From Raffaelea ambrosiae (Eukaryota; Ascomycota; Sordariomycetes; Ophiostomatales; Ophiostomataceae): a stretch of 64,000 nucleotides of DNA. How positions within the stretch are numbered: position 1 is the stretch's first letter; each line of letters starts with the position of its first letter. The DNA lies in contig PCDI01000008.1 in NCBI GenBank assembly GCA_002778195.1, forward strand, positions 1,181,154 to 1,245,153, in the 5' to 3' direction. Under the pieces are notes generated by a model. The model had not been told where the DNA came from, did no database searches, and saw only the letters and a program-made list of their open reading frames with translations. Shown piece by piece: positions 53,871 through 64,000 of the stretch. A program made the translations under genes and the position numbers.

Positions 53871-56859
53871 TTACCCTTTGTCCGCCTCGTCATCGTTCTC
53901 GTCATCGTTTTCTTCGTTATCCTTGTCCTCATTCTTATTGGCCCCGTTCCCGTTCTCGTTCGTCGTTGAAACAGCCCGCGCTTCCTGCTTCCGGTACAAC
54001 CCTGCCAGGAAGGCGCTCGTGCTCGCCTCGTCCAGGCTCTTGTCATCGCGCTTGCGCAAAAACCGCGGGAACCGCAGACTGAGCCCGCGCGCATCACTCA
54101 CCAGCCCGATCGCTGCCGTATATGTCGGGCTCAGTGTGATGTCGGCAAATGCCATCTCCCAGACTTCCTGGGGTTCGAACCAGACGTCCGGCTCGGGGCC
54201 GTTGTAGTCCACAAAAGTGGGTTTCTGCGAGCGGGTGTTCCGCTTCCGGGGCTGCTCTTTGTTGTTGTTGTCGTTGTTGTTGTTGTTGCTGCTGTTGTTG
54301 GGGGGACTGTTCTTCTGTTCCTGCTCCCCGTCGTCCTCTTTCCTCCTGCCCTCCTTGCCAGCCTCAACGTCCTCCTCTCCGTCGCTGCCGACTCCATCAT
54401 CCTCGTCTTCCTCATCACCATCACCGTCCTCCTGCCCGTCGTCGTAAAACTCCCGGTTGGACTTGTAGAACGCATCCGTGAACCCAGAGATACACTTGGT
54501 CACCGCCTCCAGCGAACCCGTCTCCTCGTTGCGCACCGCCATCAGGATCGGCGACCACCACTTGGCCTTGCGGCCCATGCCGTGCCAGCCGGCAATCGGA
54601 ATCAGGTCCAGCGTATCAAATGTCGCACCGTAGTCCTTTTTCACCTTGAGCCACGAGTCGAGCCGCTTGTCCGGCTCGTATGTCGCCAGCAGAGGCTTGC
54701 GCCGACCAGGTTTCTTCTTCGCCTCTGTGTCGCCCTCTTCCTCGGCCGACTCTCCGTTCTTTCCCTTCCTCCACGTCTTCAGCTTTGTCTTAGTATGAGG
54801 GGCGCTACCCACTGGCCTCTTTTTGTCCTCGGGATTCTCCCCAGCCAACACTCCTCCCACTCCTTCCTCATCCCCCCCTGTATACACCAGCTCCGGCAAA
54901 TTATCCAAAATCTTCACCATGATGCCCTCGCACTTGTTGTCCGTCGCGCTCTTGAAAAACGCCGAGATTGCCTCGCCATCCGCAGAGGTCGCGTCCATGC
55001 TCTCGACCCACGTAAACCGCCGCGGCACTTCCACGAACAGCGACCGCAGCAGTCCCCGCCGCTCCCGGAACGGCCGGTCCAGCAGCGGCTGCCCGTTCAA
55101 GAACATCAGGTCAAACGCAAACAGACACACGTCGATCGTGATGCTGCCCAGCGCCACGTCCTTGCGCGCCCGCCCGGTCAGCGTCTGGAAGCTCCGCAGC
55201 GCGCCCGTTTCTTTGTCGACCGCGACAACCTCGCCTTCCAGCACAAAGCTCTCCACGCCGTCGCCGCGCAGCTGCGGCACAAGCGCCACGAGGTCTGGGT
55301 ACTTGTCCGTCATGTGCTCCAAGTGCCGCGAAAAGATCGACACCCGCCCCGCCACGTCACAGTGCACCTGTGCACGCTGTCCGTCGTACTTGTACTCGCA
55401 CGCAAACGCCCGGTCATGCAGTTTGCCCAGCATCTCGCCCAGGTCGCGTGTGATCGAGCCGAGCATCGGTCGCAGCGGGATGTGCAGGGTCAGGCCACAT
55501 CGCAGCAGCAGTTCCTGTGCAGTCTCCGGACCGGCTACGCCAATCTCCAGCAGTACGGGCACCAGATCGTTGTAGTTGGGCCGCCGTGCAAAACACGCCT
55601 TGACTGTCTCCTCGGCCCTACTGTACACTTCAGCCAGCTCCTCCTTTTTCAGCCCCGCGAGGGACGCCAGGGTGTGTGTTGCAAACGTGGCGCCGGGCGG
55701 CCGGGACAGCAAAAAGGCTCGCGACAAGGCGATGAGCATGGTCGTCTTGACGGCGCCAATACGGAGCTGAGTAGTGTTAGCTGCTGTCAAGAAGCAATGG
55801 GCGTATTGAGAAGCACCTCTCTCATTCACTTACATGCTGACACAATGTCCGCACAATGTACCGGCTCTCCTCGCCGCCGCGCGCGTCCTGCAGTAGCCGA
55901 TCTACCAGCCGCTGCTTGGTCTCCACGCTGCCAGCACCCTGGCTTTGGGCCACTTTCACCAGCGCCTGGTACACGCCCCGGATGGTCAGCGGCTTGGGCC
56001 GCCGTAGGGTAAAAGCTTGTTTTTTCTTGGCCTCGTAGGCCACGTCTCCCGGGTCGCCATGCTTGTCAAAGAGTGTTTTTAGGCCGCGTCCGTCCAGCCC
56101 GCACACCTGTTTCAGTGCTTTAGAAATGGCGGCGCCGCCCAAACCCAGCTCCAGAGACTCGTATGGTGGCCCGATGGCGTTGGTCGCCAGCCACACTGCC
56201 GGCAGTAGGCTGGCCGGGTCGCCTTCAATTAACAGCCGCAGACAGTTGACAAGAGTGTCGACAATCTTGATGCGGCTCTGGGTGCCGCTGACGAGTACAA
56301 AACAGCGGGTCAGCAGGGCGTACGAAGCCTGGCCATCACCTCCTGTCTCGGTGGCCCACTGGCTCTGCAGCAAACCAAGATACTGATCCGGTTGGAATGT
56401 CAGAGGACTCTCATCGAGTGGAATGGTTGCTGTCACCTGGTCCTCCGCTGTGGTGACAGACTGCAGAGACAAGGTGTTCTTGGATGATGGTGCGACCCTT
56501 GGAGCAGGTGACTCTGCTGCTGTTCCTTCTTTCACCGGAAACGTCGGCTTGCTCCTGGCCTGTTCAGTTTCATTTCCTTGTGCTGTTAGAACAGGAAGCC
56601 CCTGTCTCTGCCGCCGGTCCTCTTCATCCCACTCAGCCTGAAGCTTCCGAGCCAGCTCTTCATCTGACATCGCAACAGGATCCTGGGCTGATCCACCAGT
56701 CGTTGCTTCGCCTTCAGTTTTGGGAGACTCTTCTGATGCCGCAAGTCCACTTTGGGAACCGCCATCCTGCTTCTGCTTCGAGAAGAAATACTCTAGCCCT
56801 CGTGGCTTTGCAGTGTTGTCGCCATTGAGCTTCCTCTTTTTGGTCGGGCTCGGCATCAT
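53871..56859 (-). CDS. CDC9: ATP-dependent DNA ligase I
   Basis: It joins Okazaki fragments and repair nicks in the nucleus (Cdc9/LIG1). Exons 56859-55834 and 55766-53871 give 973 residues; the donor is GTAAGT, and the only acceptor that keeps frame gives QH-LRIGAV. The N-terminus is disordered, then comes the DNA-binding domain (about residues 150-450) and the adenylation motif EYKYDG with nucleophile K468. Motif III-like FDLMFLNG, CEGIMVK (motif IV) and SWLKVKKDY (motif V) follow, then an OB-fold ending in LRFPRFLRKRDDKS (motif VI region). Near the N-terminus, PRGLEYFF resembles a PCNA-binding PIP box lacking the usual glutamine. Two long charged insertions interrupt the catalytic core: one between motifs IV and V, one acidic and Asn-rich before motif VI. 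It is convergent with the epimerase and divergent from eIF3k. Confidence 0.9.
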
Positions 56860-57283
56860 GGTATATGCTAGAAGACGACGCCCCTGCGGCCTCTTATGAG
56901 ACGTCCAGGCTTTTTTGAATCATTGGAGCCCATGGAGAAGACCGGTCCTCAAATGCAGCCTCTCTGTCTATGAAATCAGAGGTGATAGCCGCGAGTCGAA
57001 GGCAGCATGAAATCACGTGACTTTGTGGGGCTTTAGGATGGTGGCTGCAGGGGACACACACATTTCCGCTAGTCCTATTTCGGATATAGCTGTTCACAAA
57101 ATTTGGCATCGCGAAAACTTCCCATCAACCCCGCTGCCTCACTCAAAAAAAAATTAGGTTCGACCGCACGACACCACCCACAGGACCCTCTTCGACCCTC
57201 CCTCCATACGAACTCGTGCGCAATCCGAACCCTCCGATACCCTTCCCCCGTCCTCCTTCTTCCTTTCACACACATCGCCCACA
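56860..57283. promoter_or_regulatory. Divergent promoter of DNA ligase I and eIF3k
   Basis: The eight-base palindrome TCACGTGA occupies 57013-57020, near the middle. It is a Cbf1/bHLH-type site found in many fungal housekeeping promoters. I looked for the MluI box ACGCGT expected for a cell-cycle ligase gene and did not find it here. The eIF3k side becomes C-rich just before its start codon. Confidence 0.5.
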
Positions 57284-58250
57284 ATGAGCGCCGAAGACCC
57301 AGTTGAGCGCCCGGAGGCCATCTCTACCATCATCAATGGCCTGGAGCGGTACAACCCCGAGGCCGTCGTAACTCTCGAGGCCTACCTGACACAGCAATGC
57401 GAGGAACGGTTTGTTGACTGCAACTCCAACCGGACACTATTGAAGCTGTAGGTGATTTTGCTGAGATGCTGCTGTTGCATATTCTGCTGTTCTTGTGTTT
57501 TTTTTGCCTCTCGTGATGACCAAATAAACGTTTCCTATTACCTGACTCAAATACCAATGAAGTCAACTTTTTGTGAACTTTCTGACTTGAGGACTCTATT
57601 GCCTGTTTCTATTCAAGGATTGAAGTTTGGTGTTTGTGCAGCTGGCTAACCGCACACGCACGTCTTCTCTCGCGCGCTTCTCTAGGTACCAACTCAACCC
57701 CGACCGCATCAAGGACGAAGTCATTACCAACATCCTCGTCAAGGCCATGACCCAGTTTCCCTCGCCACAGTTCAACCTCGCCCTGCACCTGATCAGCCCC
57801 GCCACCGCCTCCACAACCGCCGCTGCTGCTTCGTCGAACGCAGCCGCCTCAGAGCTGGCCGAGGCCGTCTCCAAGCTGCGCGCGCTCAACAACTTGCTCG
57901 AGGGTGCCCAGTACGCTCGCTTCTGGGCCACACTCGACTCGGACGATCTGTACGCCGACCTGACAACCGACATTGATGGCTTCGAGGAGATCATCCGAGT
58001 GCGCATTGCCCAGCTGGTTAGCCACGCCTTCCGCGAGATCCAGCTGAGCATTCTGGAGCAGTGGCTGGGCCAGAGCGAGGGCGCCGTGCGCAAGTTTGTC
58101 ACGGACACATGCGGATGGACGGTGGAGGGGACGACGGCACAGATTCCCAAAAACCCAGAGAACGAGGCCAAGAAGACGGAGATCCGCGAGGATGTCAACA
58201 TGGACATGTTTGCGCGGGTAATTCGGAGATCGTGGGAAGAGACCGCATGA
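57284..58250 (+). CDS. Translation initiation factor eIF3 subunit K
   Basis: eIF3k is a PCI/winged-helix subunit of the eIF3 complex on the 40S ribosome. Exons 57284-57447 and 57686-58250 give 242 residues; the 238-bp intron has a GTAGGT donor and rejoins LLKLYQLNP. The helical N-terminal half has GLERYNPEAV and YLTQQCEERF. The winged-helix half has FWATLDSDDLYADL, FEEIIRVRIAQLV, LEQWLGQSE and a C-terminal MFARVIRRSWEE. The length agrees with fungal orthologues apart from an Ala/Ser-rich loop of about 15 residues near residue 100. The start ATG follows a C-rich leader (CACAATGAG). Confidence 0.9.
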
Positions 58251-58764
58251 AGGAGAGAGAGGCGGGAAATGATAGGGAGGTAAAGGCGAAGGGATAGGGG
58301 AGAGGGCATTCCAACCGGAAGTCTAGTATTGCTTCGGTTCTTCACACAACAAAAAGCACCTGGGTGATCATTTTGCGGTTTTTTGTTTCTATATTGTCTC
58401 CTATGTATATTGTCATGGACGGGCAAAAAGAGGAGAGAAAGAGAAAAAAACTCGATAGTTTCGGCGTTCTAGAATGTTATGGTTTTCTCGTCAAATCAAG
58501 AATACGTAAAAGTGAAAGTCCTTCGATCGTATCACTTTGTGAAGAGTTCTCCCTAGGTGCTCCCGGAAAATCAAAAGGTAAGGCAAAGCCCATTGTCTAT
58601 TTGTGAAAAGAGAATTGGTTCAAGCAGACTTTTGATACTCCTGTTGTCTTTTCCCCCAATTCCGCTGTACCTCGCTCATAATCATCTTATAACATGCAAA
58701 AATAAAAACAGAAATACCCATACTCCCCCTCCCCAAAATCAGGGATGTTCAAATATCCCTGCCA
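58251..58764. other. Convergent spacer, eIF3k and TSR4-like genes
   Basis: A 514-bp convergent gap with A/T-rich stretches. No gene was seen. Confidence 0.6.
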
Positions 58765-60168
58765 TCACCGCTTCGTCTGCAGTTCCTCCCACTGGACACC
58801 CACCCACTCCTCCACGTAGCTCGCCTCCCCAGGCGCCGTGCCGGGAGTCTGGCAGTCCCGCTCGCACACGCCCACCAGCACCGTGCCCCAGTCCATCCCC
58901 TCCAGGCCAAGTTCGCTCGCCTCCAGCAGGTCAATCGCATGCGGCATCAGCTGCACCTCGAACACCCGCCGCGCACCGCACTGCGGGCACCTTGGAAGCG
59001 CAGACCCCACCACCGCCGTTGAGACTCCCGTATGCTGCTGTTGATGCGTGTGCGGCCACAACTGGGCAATTGCATCGTCACGGCTGTACAGCAGCGGCTG
59101 GCCCGCAAACTCGTACCGGATCACCTGGTCCGGGTTCTGACTGATGCGGTCGGCAAACTTTTGGAACGCAGCGTCCATGCTGGACTCGAAGATGTACTTG
59201 TCTTCTTTGCCACCGCCGCCAGAGCTTGACGACGGCTCATCCAGGTCCATGCCATCGGTCTGTACCCGTGGCAGGGGTGTGGCTGGTGTCGGGTCAAGGG
59301 TCTCGTACTCGGCATCGGCGATCCAGTTGACAGGGTAGGCAGTAGGCCAAGTATCCTCTGCCGGCCACGGCTCTGGTGGTGGTGGTGGGCCGTGTGCCGT
59401 GCCCTTGCTGCCGTTGTTGTCACTGTTGAGCGCCAGGGTCTCGGCAAATGTCTTGGACAGATCCTTGGCCGGGTCGGCCGACGCAGAAGCAGGAGAAGCG
59501 GCCGCTGGTGTCGGCTCGGGTTCTGGCTCCTTATTCTTTGGTGCAAATGGATTGGCTGCAGCCCCTGCGGCCAATGCACCACCGCCAACGCTGAATGGGT
59601 TTTTGGCTGGTCCAGACGCGGACGAGGAAGGAGTTGCAAAGGGGTTGCTGCTGGCGCCGGCGCTGCTGCCGCCTACTGCAAACGGATTCTTGACGCCGAA
59701 CAAAGCCTCACCCAGTCCGGGAGCCGTTCCTGTGGGTTTCGGTGGCTCAGTCGCCTTCTTGGTCTCCTTTGCTGCTTCGGCCGCTGCCTTCTTGCCGGAT
59801 GCTGCCTTCATCTCGGCCTGCTTGTCCACGCGCACGCCACGAATGGCTCGGGTGCTGCCCACCTTGCGCCGGCAGGTTTTGTTCCTGCACGCCAGAACGT
59901 ATAGGCGGCGCTCGTGTCCTGCGAAGCGGTCTGGCAGCTCCGCGTTCAGCTGCAGCAGGAGAACCATCAGGTCTTTGCAGACACGGCACCTGGCCAGGGC
60001 CGCAGAGGGCGGCTGGTCGGTGACAAGCCAATCGGGGTGTCCGCCCAGTCGGCTGATCGTTTCGCTGCCTGGTTCTTCATCTGCATAGCCGAGTAGTACG
60101 TCGGTTTCGGTGTAGCTCAGCTGGGTCTCTTCATCGTCATCCGACGAGTCGCTGTCGTAGGGCGCCAT
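58765..60168 (-). CDS. TSR4: Tsr4/PDCD2-type ribosome assembly factor
   Basis: Proteins of this family escort ribosomal protein Rps2 (uS5) and are needed for 20S pre-rRNA maturation. The single exon encodes 467 residues. An acidic N-terminus (DSDSSDDDEE) is followed by a beta-strand stretch with DVLLGYADEE and GGHPDWL. Zinc-binding pairs CRVC and CRNKTC follow. A long low-complexity linker (about residues 120-245) holds four NPF tripeptides. The C-terminal PDCD2 domain has QVIRYEFAGQPLL, the CPQCG zinc knuckle, FEVQLMPHAIDLL and WGTVLVGVCERDC. The start is the ATG before the acidic N-terminus; the upstream in-frame ATG adds hydrophobic sequence of no known relevance. Confidence 0.87.
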   Translation of the reverse strand: MAPYDSDSSDDDEETQLSYTETDVLLGYADEEPGSETISRLGGHPDWLVTDQPPSAALARCRVCKDLMVLLLQLNAELPDRFAGHERRLYVLACRNKTCRRKVGSTRAIRGVRVDKQAEMKAASGKKAAAEAAKETKKATEPPKPTGTAPGLGEALFGVKNPFAVGGSSAGASSNPFATPSSSASGPAKNPFSVGGGALAAGAAANPFAPKNKEPEPEPTPAAASPASASADPAKDLSKTFAETLALNSDNNGSKGTAHGPPPPPEPWPAEDTWPTAYPVNWIADAEYETLDPTPATPLPRVQTDGMDLDEPSSSSGGGGKEDKYIFESSMDAAFQKFADRISQNPDQVIRYEFAGQPLLYSRDDAIAQLWPHTHQQQHTGVSTAVVGSALPRCPQCGARRVFEVQLMPHAIDLLEASELGLEGMDWGTVLVGVCERDCQTPGTAPGEASYVEEWVGVQWEELQTKR

Positions 60169-60626
60169 GGCGATTTGTGGGTGTAAGAGAAGCAGACAAG
60201 TAGTTAGGTGTATTAGCGGGGTGTAGGAGGCTTTGCCTCTGTAAACTTTTTTTTTCTTGCCGATAAGGCACTGCATCTACGATAAGACGGCGATGCTTCA
60301 ATGTCACGTGGTCCATTGTTGACAAGAAAGCAACAGCCATTGCAAATTACAGCATTCAGCTCTTTCGCCCTTTTGCTTGATATCTGGGTACTCAATGTGT
60401 CTAGCTGGATAGTTGTGTCTAGCACTGAACAGTAAATTCTTCGGTTCCAAGTTTGTCCTGTATGATCCATTTTATTTTTCTGTCACATCTACAGAGAACG
60501 CCAGCCTTTTTTGAAGCCTTGATTTGCTTTTTTTTGTTTTGCTTTGCCAATGTTCATACACCCATGGCACGCACCTAAATATTCCAATCATTCGCCTTTG
60601 TCATCCCAGGCAACGCCTCTGCTCCA
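60169..60626. promoter_or_regulatory. TSR4 promoter with CACGTG; CCT6 3' region
   Basis: CACGTG at 60305-60310 lies about 140 bp upstream of the TSR4 start, matching the E-box in the ligase/eIF3k promoter. The right-hand part is T-rich and holds the CCT6 3' end. Confidence 0.45.
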
Positions 60627-62697
60627 CTACTCCGGGCCCTCCATGCCAGGTCCAGGTCCGGCTTGCCGACCCATCTGCCGGGCCTTCAGCATCTCGTCGC
60701 ACAGAAGCAAGTTGGACGCAATGCTGGCGCTCGAAGCAACGCAGTTCCGCAGCACACGGAAAGAGTCGTAAATGCCCTCCAGCTCGGGATCGATGGTGTC
60801 GCCCGTAGTGAGGTCAAGGCCGACAACATCGGTCTCGCGCAACCCATCTTGCAAACGAGCCACTGTTTTGCTCGTTAGAACCAGTCTCGGAGAATAAAAA
60901 AAGTGAAAAATAAAGACTCCCCAGATAATCAAGAAATCAAAACAAACATAGTTACTTACAAGCATCCTGGACATCCAGGCCAGCATTCGCTGCCAGAGTC
61001 TTGGGAATGACCAGCAAGGCATCGGCAAAGGCCTCAACGCCAAATTTGGCCTTGCCCTTGACCGTCTTGGCAAACTCGTCGGACTTCAGGTGCTTCGCAC
61101 ACGCCACCTGGAAGGCACCGGCACCCGGCACGACGCTCTTGTCAACAATCATGTTGTAGACACTGCGCAGGCCGTCGCGCACGGCGTCGGTGATCTGCGT
61201 AATGGTGTGCTGGTTAGGGCCCTTGATCATGAGCGTGACCGACTTGGGGTCCTTGACGTCCTCAACAAAAGTGAACTTCTCCTCGCCCAGCTGCTGCTCG
61301 TACACCAGACCGGCCCAGCCGAGGACGTCCTCCGACAGGTCGTCGACGCTGTTCTGGGCAACGCCGCCGCACACGAGCTGCAGGCGCTCCATGTTGCGCC
61401 GCTTAGCACGGCGCAGGGCCAGGATGCCGTTCTTGGCCAGCACATCGAGCGACAGCGGGTCGATACCCTTCTGGTTGATAATCACAAAGCCCTTGTTGGA
61501 ATCGCCGCCGCAAACCTGCTTCTTCAGCTCGATGATCTTCTTGAGCTTGGCATCGACGAAGCGGCGCTCGCTCTCGACAAGCTTGTCGCGCTGGTCGGCG
61601 CTGGAGTAGAAAAATCCCGAGTTGATCTCCGTCTTCTCGTACTCAAGGCTGACGTTGAGCGTCAGAATGAAGGCGTTCTCGACCCGCTTCGGCATGTCGG
61701 GGTGCCGCGCACCGTGGTCCAAGGCCAGGCCGCGAATAAGCTGTGTCTCCGACGCCGTCCGGTGCTGCATCTTCATAATCTCCACCATGTGCAGGTCCGG
61801 CTTATTGGGCGGCTGGTAAATGGACAGCACCGCATCCACAATGTCGGGGGTCAGCTTGTTGGCAAGGCTTGCGTTCAGTTTCGTGGTCAGCGACGTCTTA
61901 GCGACGGACAGGAGCAGTTCGCGATCGACCTCCTTGGGCAGCTTGAACTCGTCCAGGAACTAGGGATACGAAAATATCAGCTTTCCGGCCCAGGGACGAC
62001 CACTACAAATAGTCTTCTTTTCTCACCTTCAGCGCCTCATTCTTGGCAATCTCGAAGCCGTCTGTGATGATGCGCGGGTGCAGACCCTCAGAGATGTGGC
62101 GGTCGGCCTGCTTCAGCAGCTCGCCGACCAGCAGCACTACTGACGTGGTACCATCGCCGCAGATGTCGTCCTGTGCCGTTGCCGCCCGTGCAATCATGAC
62201 GGCCGTGGGGTTTTGTATTTGCATCTCTCGCAGTAGAACGTTACCATCCTTTGTCAACTTGATCTGTAGCCCCAAGGATATGTTATAGTCAGAAATTGAG
62301 CTTTCCATTGTGCGCATCAGTATAGCAAGTCGCTTTGTTTTCGAGTGTAATTACCTGGCCTGCGCCGTCCACGAGCCTGTGTATATCTGGTTAGCAGGAG
62401 CTCTCCTGAAGCTGACGATATGCAAGCACTTGGGTAAGGTTCCATACATCTTTATCGTGCCCAGGGGGCCCAAATTTGACTTGAGAACATCCTGCAGACC
62501 TTCACCCGCATTGATGTTCACGCGCAGTGCCTCACCGCGCCGCTGTAGTCTGGTGTTAGCTCTCCTGAACGCGATCCAACATGCAGTGAAGCTCGTGCTT
62601 CGGCTTGGTCAGGGGCCAGCGCAAAGAACAGGCGGCAAGGAGGGAGGGGTCCTACTCTTGACTCGGCCTTCGGGTTGAGAAGCTGTGCGGCCGACAT
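60627..62697 (-). CDS. CCT6: T-complex chaperonin subunit zeta (CCT6)
   Basis: A subunit of the cytosolic CCT/TRiC folding ring for actin and tubulin. I read six exons: 62697-62656, 62542-62448, 62376-62355 (only 22 nt), 62263-62027, 61959-60960 and 60862-60627. They give 543 residues, the usual length. All donors are GTANGN or GTGAGA and frames are kept throughout. Landmarks are the N-terminus MSAAQLLNPKAESR, LKSNLGPLGTIKM, LVDGAGQ in the tiny exon, the ATP-binding CGDGTTSVVLLVGELLKQA, the apical-domain EKTEINSGFFYS, VVPGAGAFQVACAKHL and the C-terminal DLTTGDTIDPELEGIYDS. These assign the subunit to zeta rather than another CCT member. The C-terminus ends in a Gly/Pro-rich tail. Confidence 0.93.
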
Positions 62698-63272
62698 GGT
62701 TCGTATAATCTATCGAATGCTGTCGAGGGGGGTGTATCGAGAACTGAGGAAACTCGAAGCGAAAGGCACACGCTTTTGCTGTTGAATTTCAGTGATTTTG
62801 ATACTGGTGGGGAAATCGACGGCGAAAATTTGGTCCTTTTTTGACATTTATTTTTGCATTTATTTTTATTAGCGCTATGCTCGATATGCAGCTGCCTTGG
62901 CCACCGTTAGTCGGGCTGCAGGGACCTGGCGCTGGTGCAACAGGGCCTCCCCAGTGTGGTTCTGTTGTCACTAACGGACACTACCACCCAAAAACCATGC
63001 CACACTGCGGGCAGGGTATTGTTAGCAGGTACATATACTCTCACAAAAATTGCTAAAGGCTACAAGTACAGACTATCTCAAGTCTCAGCCTCTCCTAAAA
63101 GGCGTGCTATGATAGTATGATGCAACTCGTCGGAGCTCTGCATTACTGCGTAAATTTATATAGAGCTCTCTTCATCGCATGCCTCCGTTTTCTGACTCTG
63201 TGTCCCCTCTACGTTTACTTAGCATGAACACTGTCGCCTACTAGACACCAACGTGCAGTCCTGTTTGCGAGC
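62698..63272. other. Divergent intergenic region, CCT6 and oxidase promoters
   Basis: About 575 bp with an A/T-rich stretch at 62,835-62,875. No gene or clear motif was found. Confidence 0.6.
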
Positions 63273-64000
63273 ATGAGGATTACAGGTGCATTTGTAACCG
63301 CCCTGCTGGCATGCGCTGCCGGAGCTGCCAAGGATGGCGCCAAGAAGGTAGCAATTATCGGTAAGGAGAGTATTGTGTATAACTTTGGTGTGGAATGAAA
63401 CAGCTCACACAGCTCTAGGAGCCGGTGCCGCCGGCGCATCCGCTGCTTACCATCTCCAACAATTTGCCGATGAGGACGGTGTGGCTGTGGACATCACAGT
63501 GTTCGAGAAGAGAGACCGCATCGGAGGTCGCACGCTGACGGTGAACCCCTACGGTGACCCGCATCAGAAGGTGGAACTGGGCGCTTCGATCTTTGTGGAG
63601 GTCAACAAGATTATGTGGGAGGCCGTCAAGACATTCAACCTGACCCTGGTCGATGACGACAATGGATTCGATGGTCTGCTCGTCGTCTGGGACGGGGATC
63701 AGTTTGTTTACTCTCAGAACGAGAAGTCGTATGGCTGGTGGAACCTGGCTAAGTTGTTCTGGAAGTATGGCCTTGCTCCATACCACACCAATAAGATCGT
63801 ACAGTCTACCGTGGGCAAGTTCCTGTCGCTGTACGAGGCGCCATACTTCCCGTTCCGCTCACTGACCACCCGGGCCTACGAACTGGAACTCGCATACGTC
63901 ACCGGTCTGACTGGAGAGCAATTTCTCGAGCAAAATAAGGTAGGACATGCTGCCCGCGAAGCCTGTGGTGTGTAGTATCTGCTGTGATGTGTACCTCTCG
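63273..64000 (+). CDS. Prenylcysteine oxidase-like FAD protein (5' part, cut by window end)
   Basis: Exons 63273-63360 and 63419-63939 give 203 residues, then a GTAGGA donor opens an intron running past the window. An N-terminal signal peptide (MRITGAFVTALLACAAG) precedes KKVAIIGAGAAGASAAYHL, the Rossmann GxGxxG for FAD (split by the first, 58-bp intron). VFEKRDRIGGRT and GASIFVEVN follow, as in prenylcysteine lyases (PCYOX1). Those enzymes clear prenylcysteine from degraded prenylated proteins in the lysosome or vacuole. A general flavin amine oxidase is the alternative; the distinguishing C-terminal half lies outside. Confidence 0.75.

Noticed and set aside
1..64000. CRISPR arrays, insertion sequences, bacterial operons or viral genes
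   Set aside because: Nothing of the kind is visible. The window is eukaryotic with spliceosomal introns, and the tandem arrays found are simple repeats without spacers.

Overview
This is a nuclear scaffold segment from a filamentous ascomycete (Pezizomycotina, most likely Sordariomycetes; I cannot fix the order or species). The evidence is short spliceosomal introns with GTANGT donors and CTNAC-like branch points, a velvet-domain regulator, a Zn2Cys6 transcription factor with the fungal-specific middle domain, secreted glycoside hydrolases, and unusually long, microsatellite-rich intergenic DNA. Two isolated n characters (4152 and 16410) show it is a draft assembly.

Layout. Positions 1-20,127 hold no protein gene I can support. 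This stretch carries homopolymers, CT/GT microsatellites and three recurrent short motifs, and ends in a pyrimidine-rich zone (about 16.3-20.1 kb) leading into a four-exon velvet-family gene (20,128-22,221). Then follow a secreted GH2 exo-beta-glucosaminidase (24,042-27,131), a 3.5 kb spacer, a GH43-type gene (30,838-32,191, minus) with a 20-bp tandem array just past its stop, and an F-box protein (33,732-35,435). A Zn2Cys6 regulator (35,802-38,712, minus) is interrupted by one in-frame TGA. It faces a decayed MFS transporter (39,267-39,930, plus), followed by an intact secreted GMC oxidoreductase (41,186-43,418).

From 43.6 kb the window becomes gene-dense and mostly housekeeping: a small ankyrin protein, a mitochondrial methylglutaconyl-CoA hydratase-like enzyme, a small mitochondrial LEA-like protein, a GH64 beta-1,3-glucanase homologue, an SRR1-like protein, aldose 1-epimerase, DNA ligase I, eIF3k, the Tsr4/PDCD2-type ribosome assembly factor, CCT6 (chaperonin zeta) and the 5' part of a prenylcysteine oxidase-like gene cut by the window edge.

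How it fits together. The right half is conserved core machinery, with CACGTG boxes in several short promoters. The left and middle are accessory: polysaccharide-degrading enzymes and a former regulator-transporter-oxidase neighbourhood in which regulator and transporter appear damaged. The most unusual features are the roughly 20 kb gene-free region upstream of the velvet regulator and a set of over-represented 8-9 bp motifs (TACGAGTA, TACATAGT, TACGGTGTA) that I find only between genes. All exon boundaries were read by eye from splice signals, frame continuity and family conservation; no search was run.
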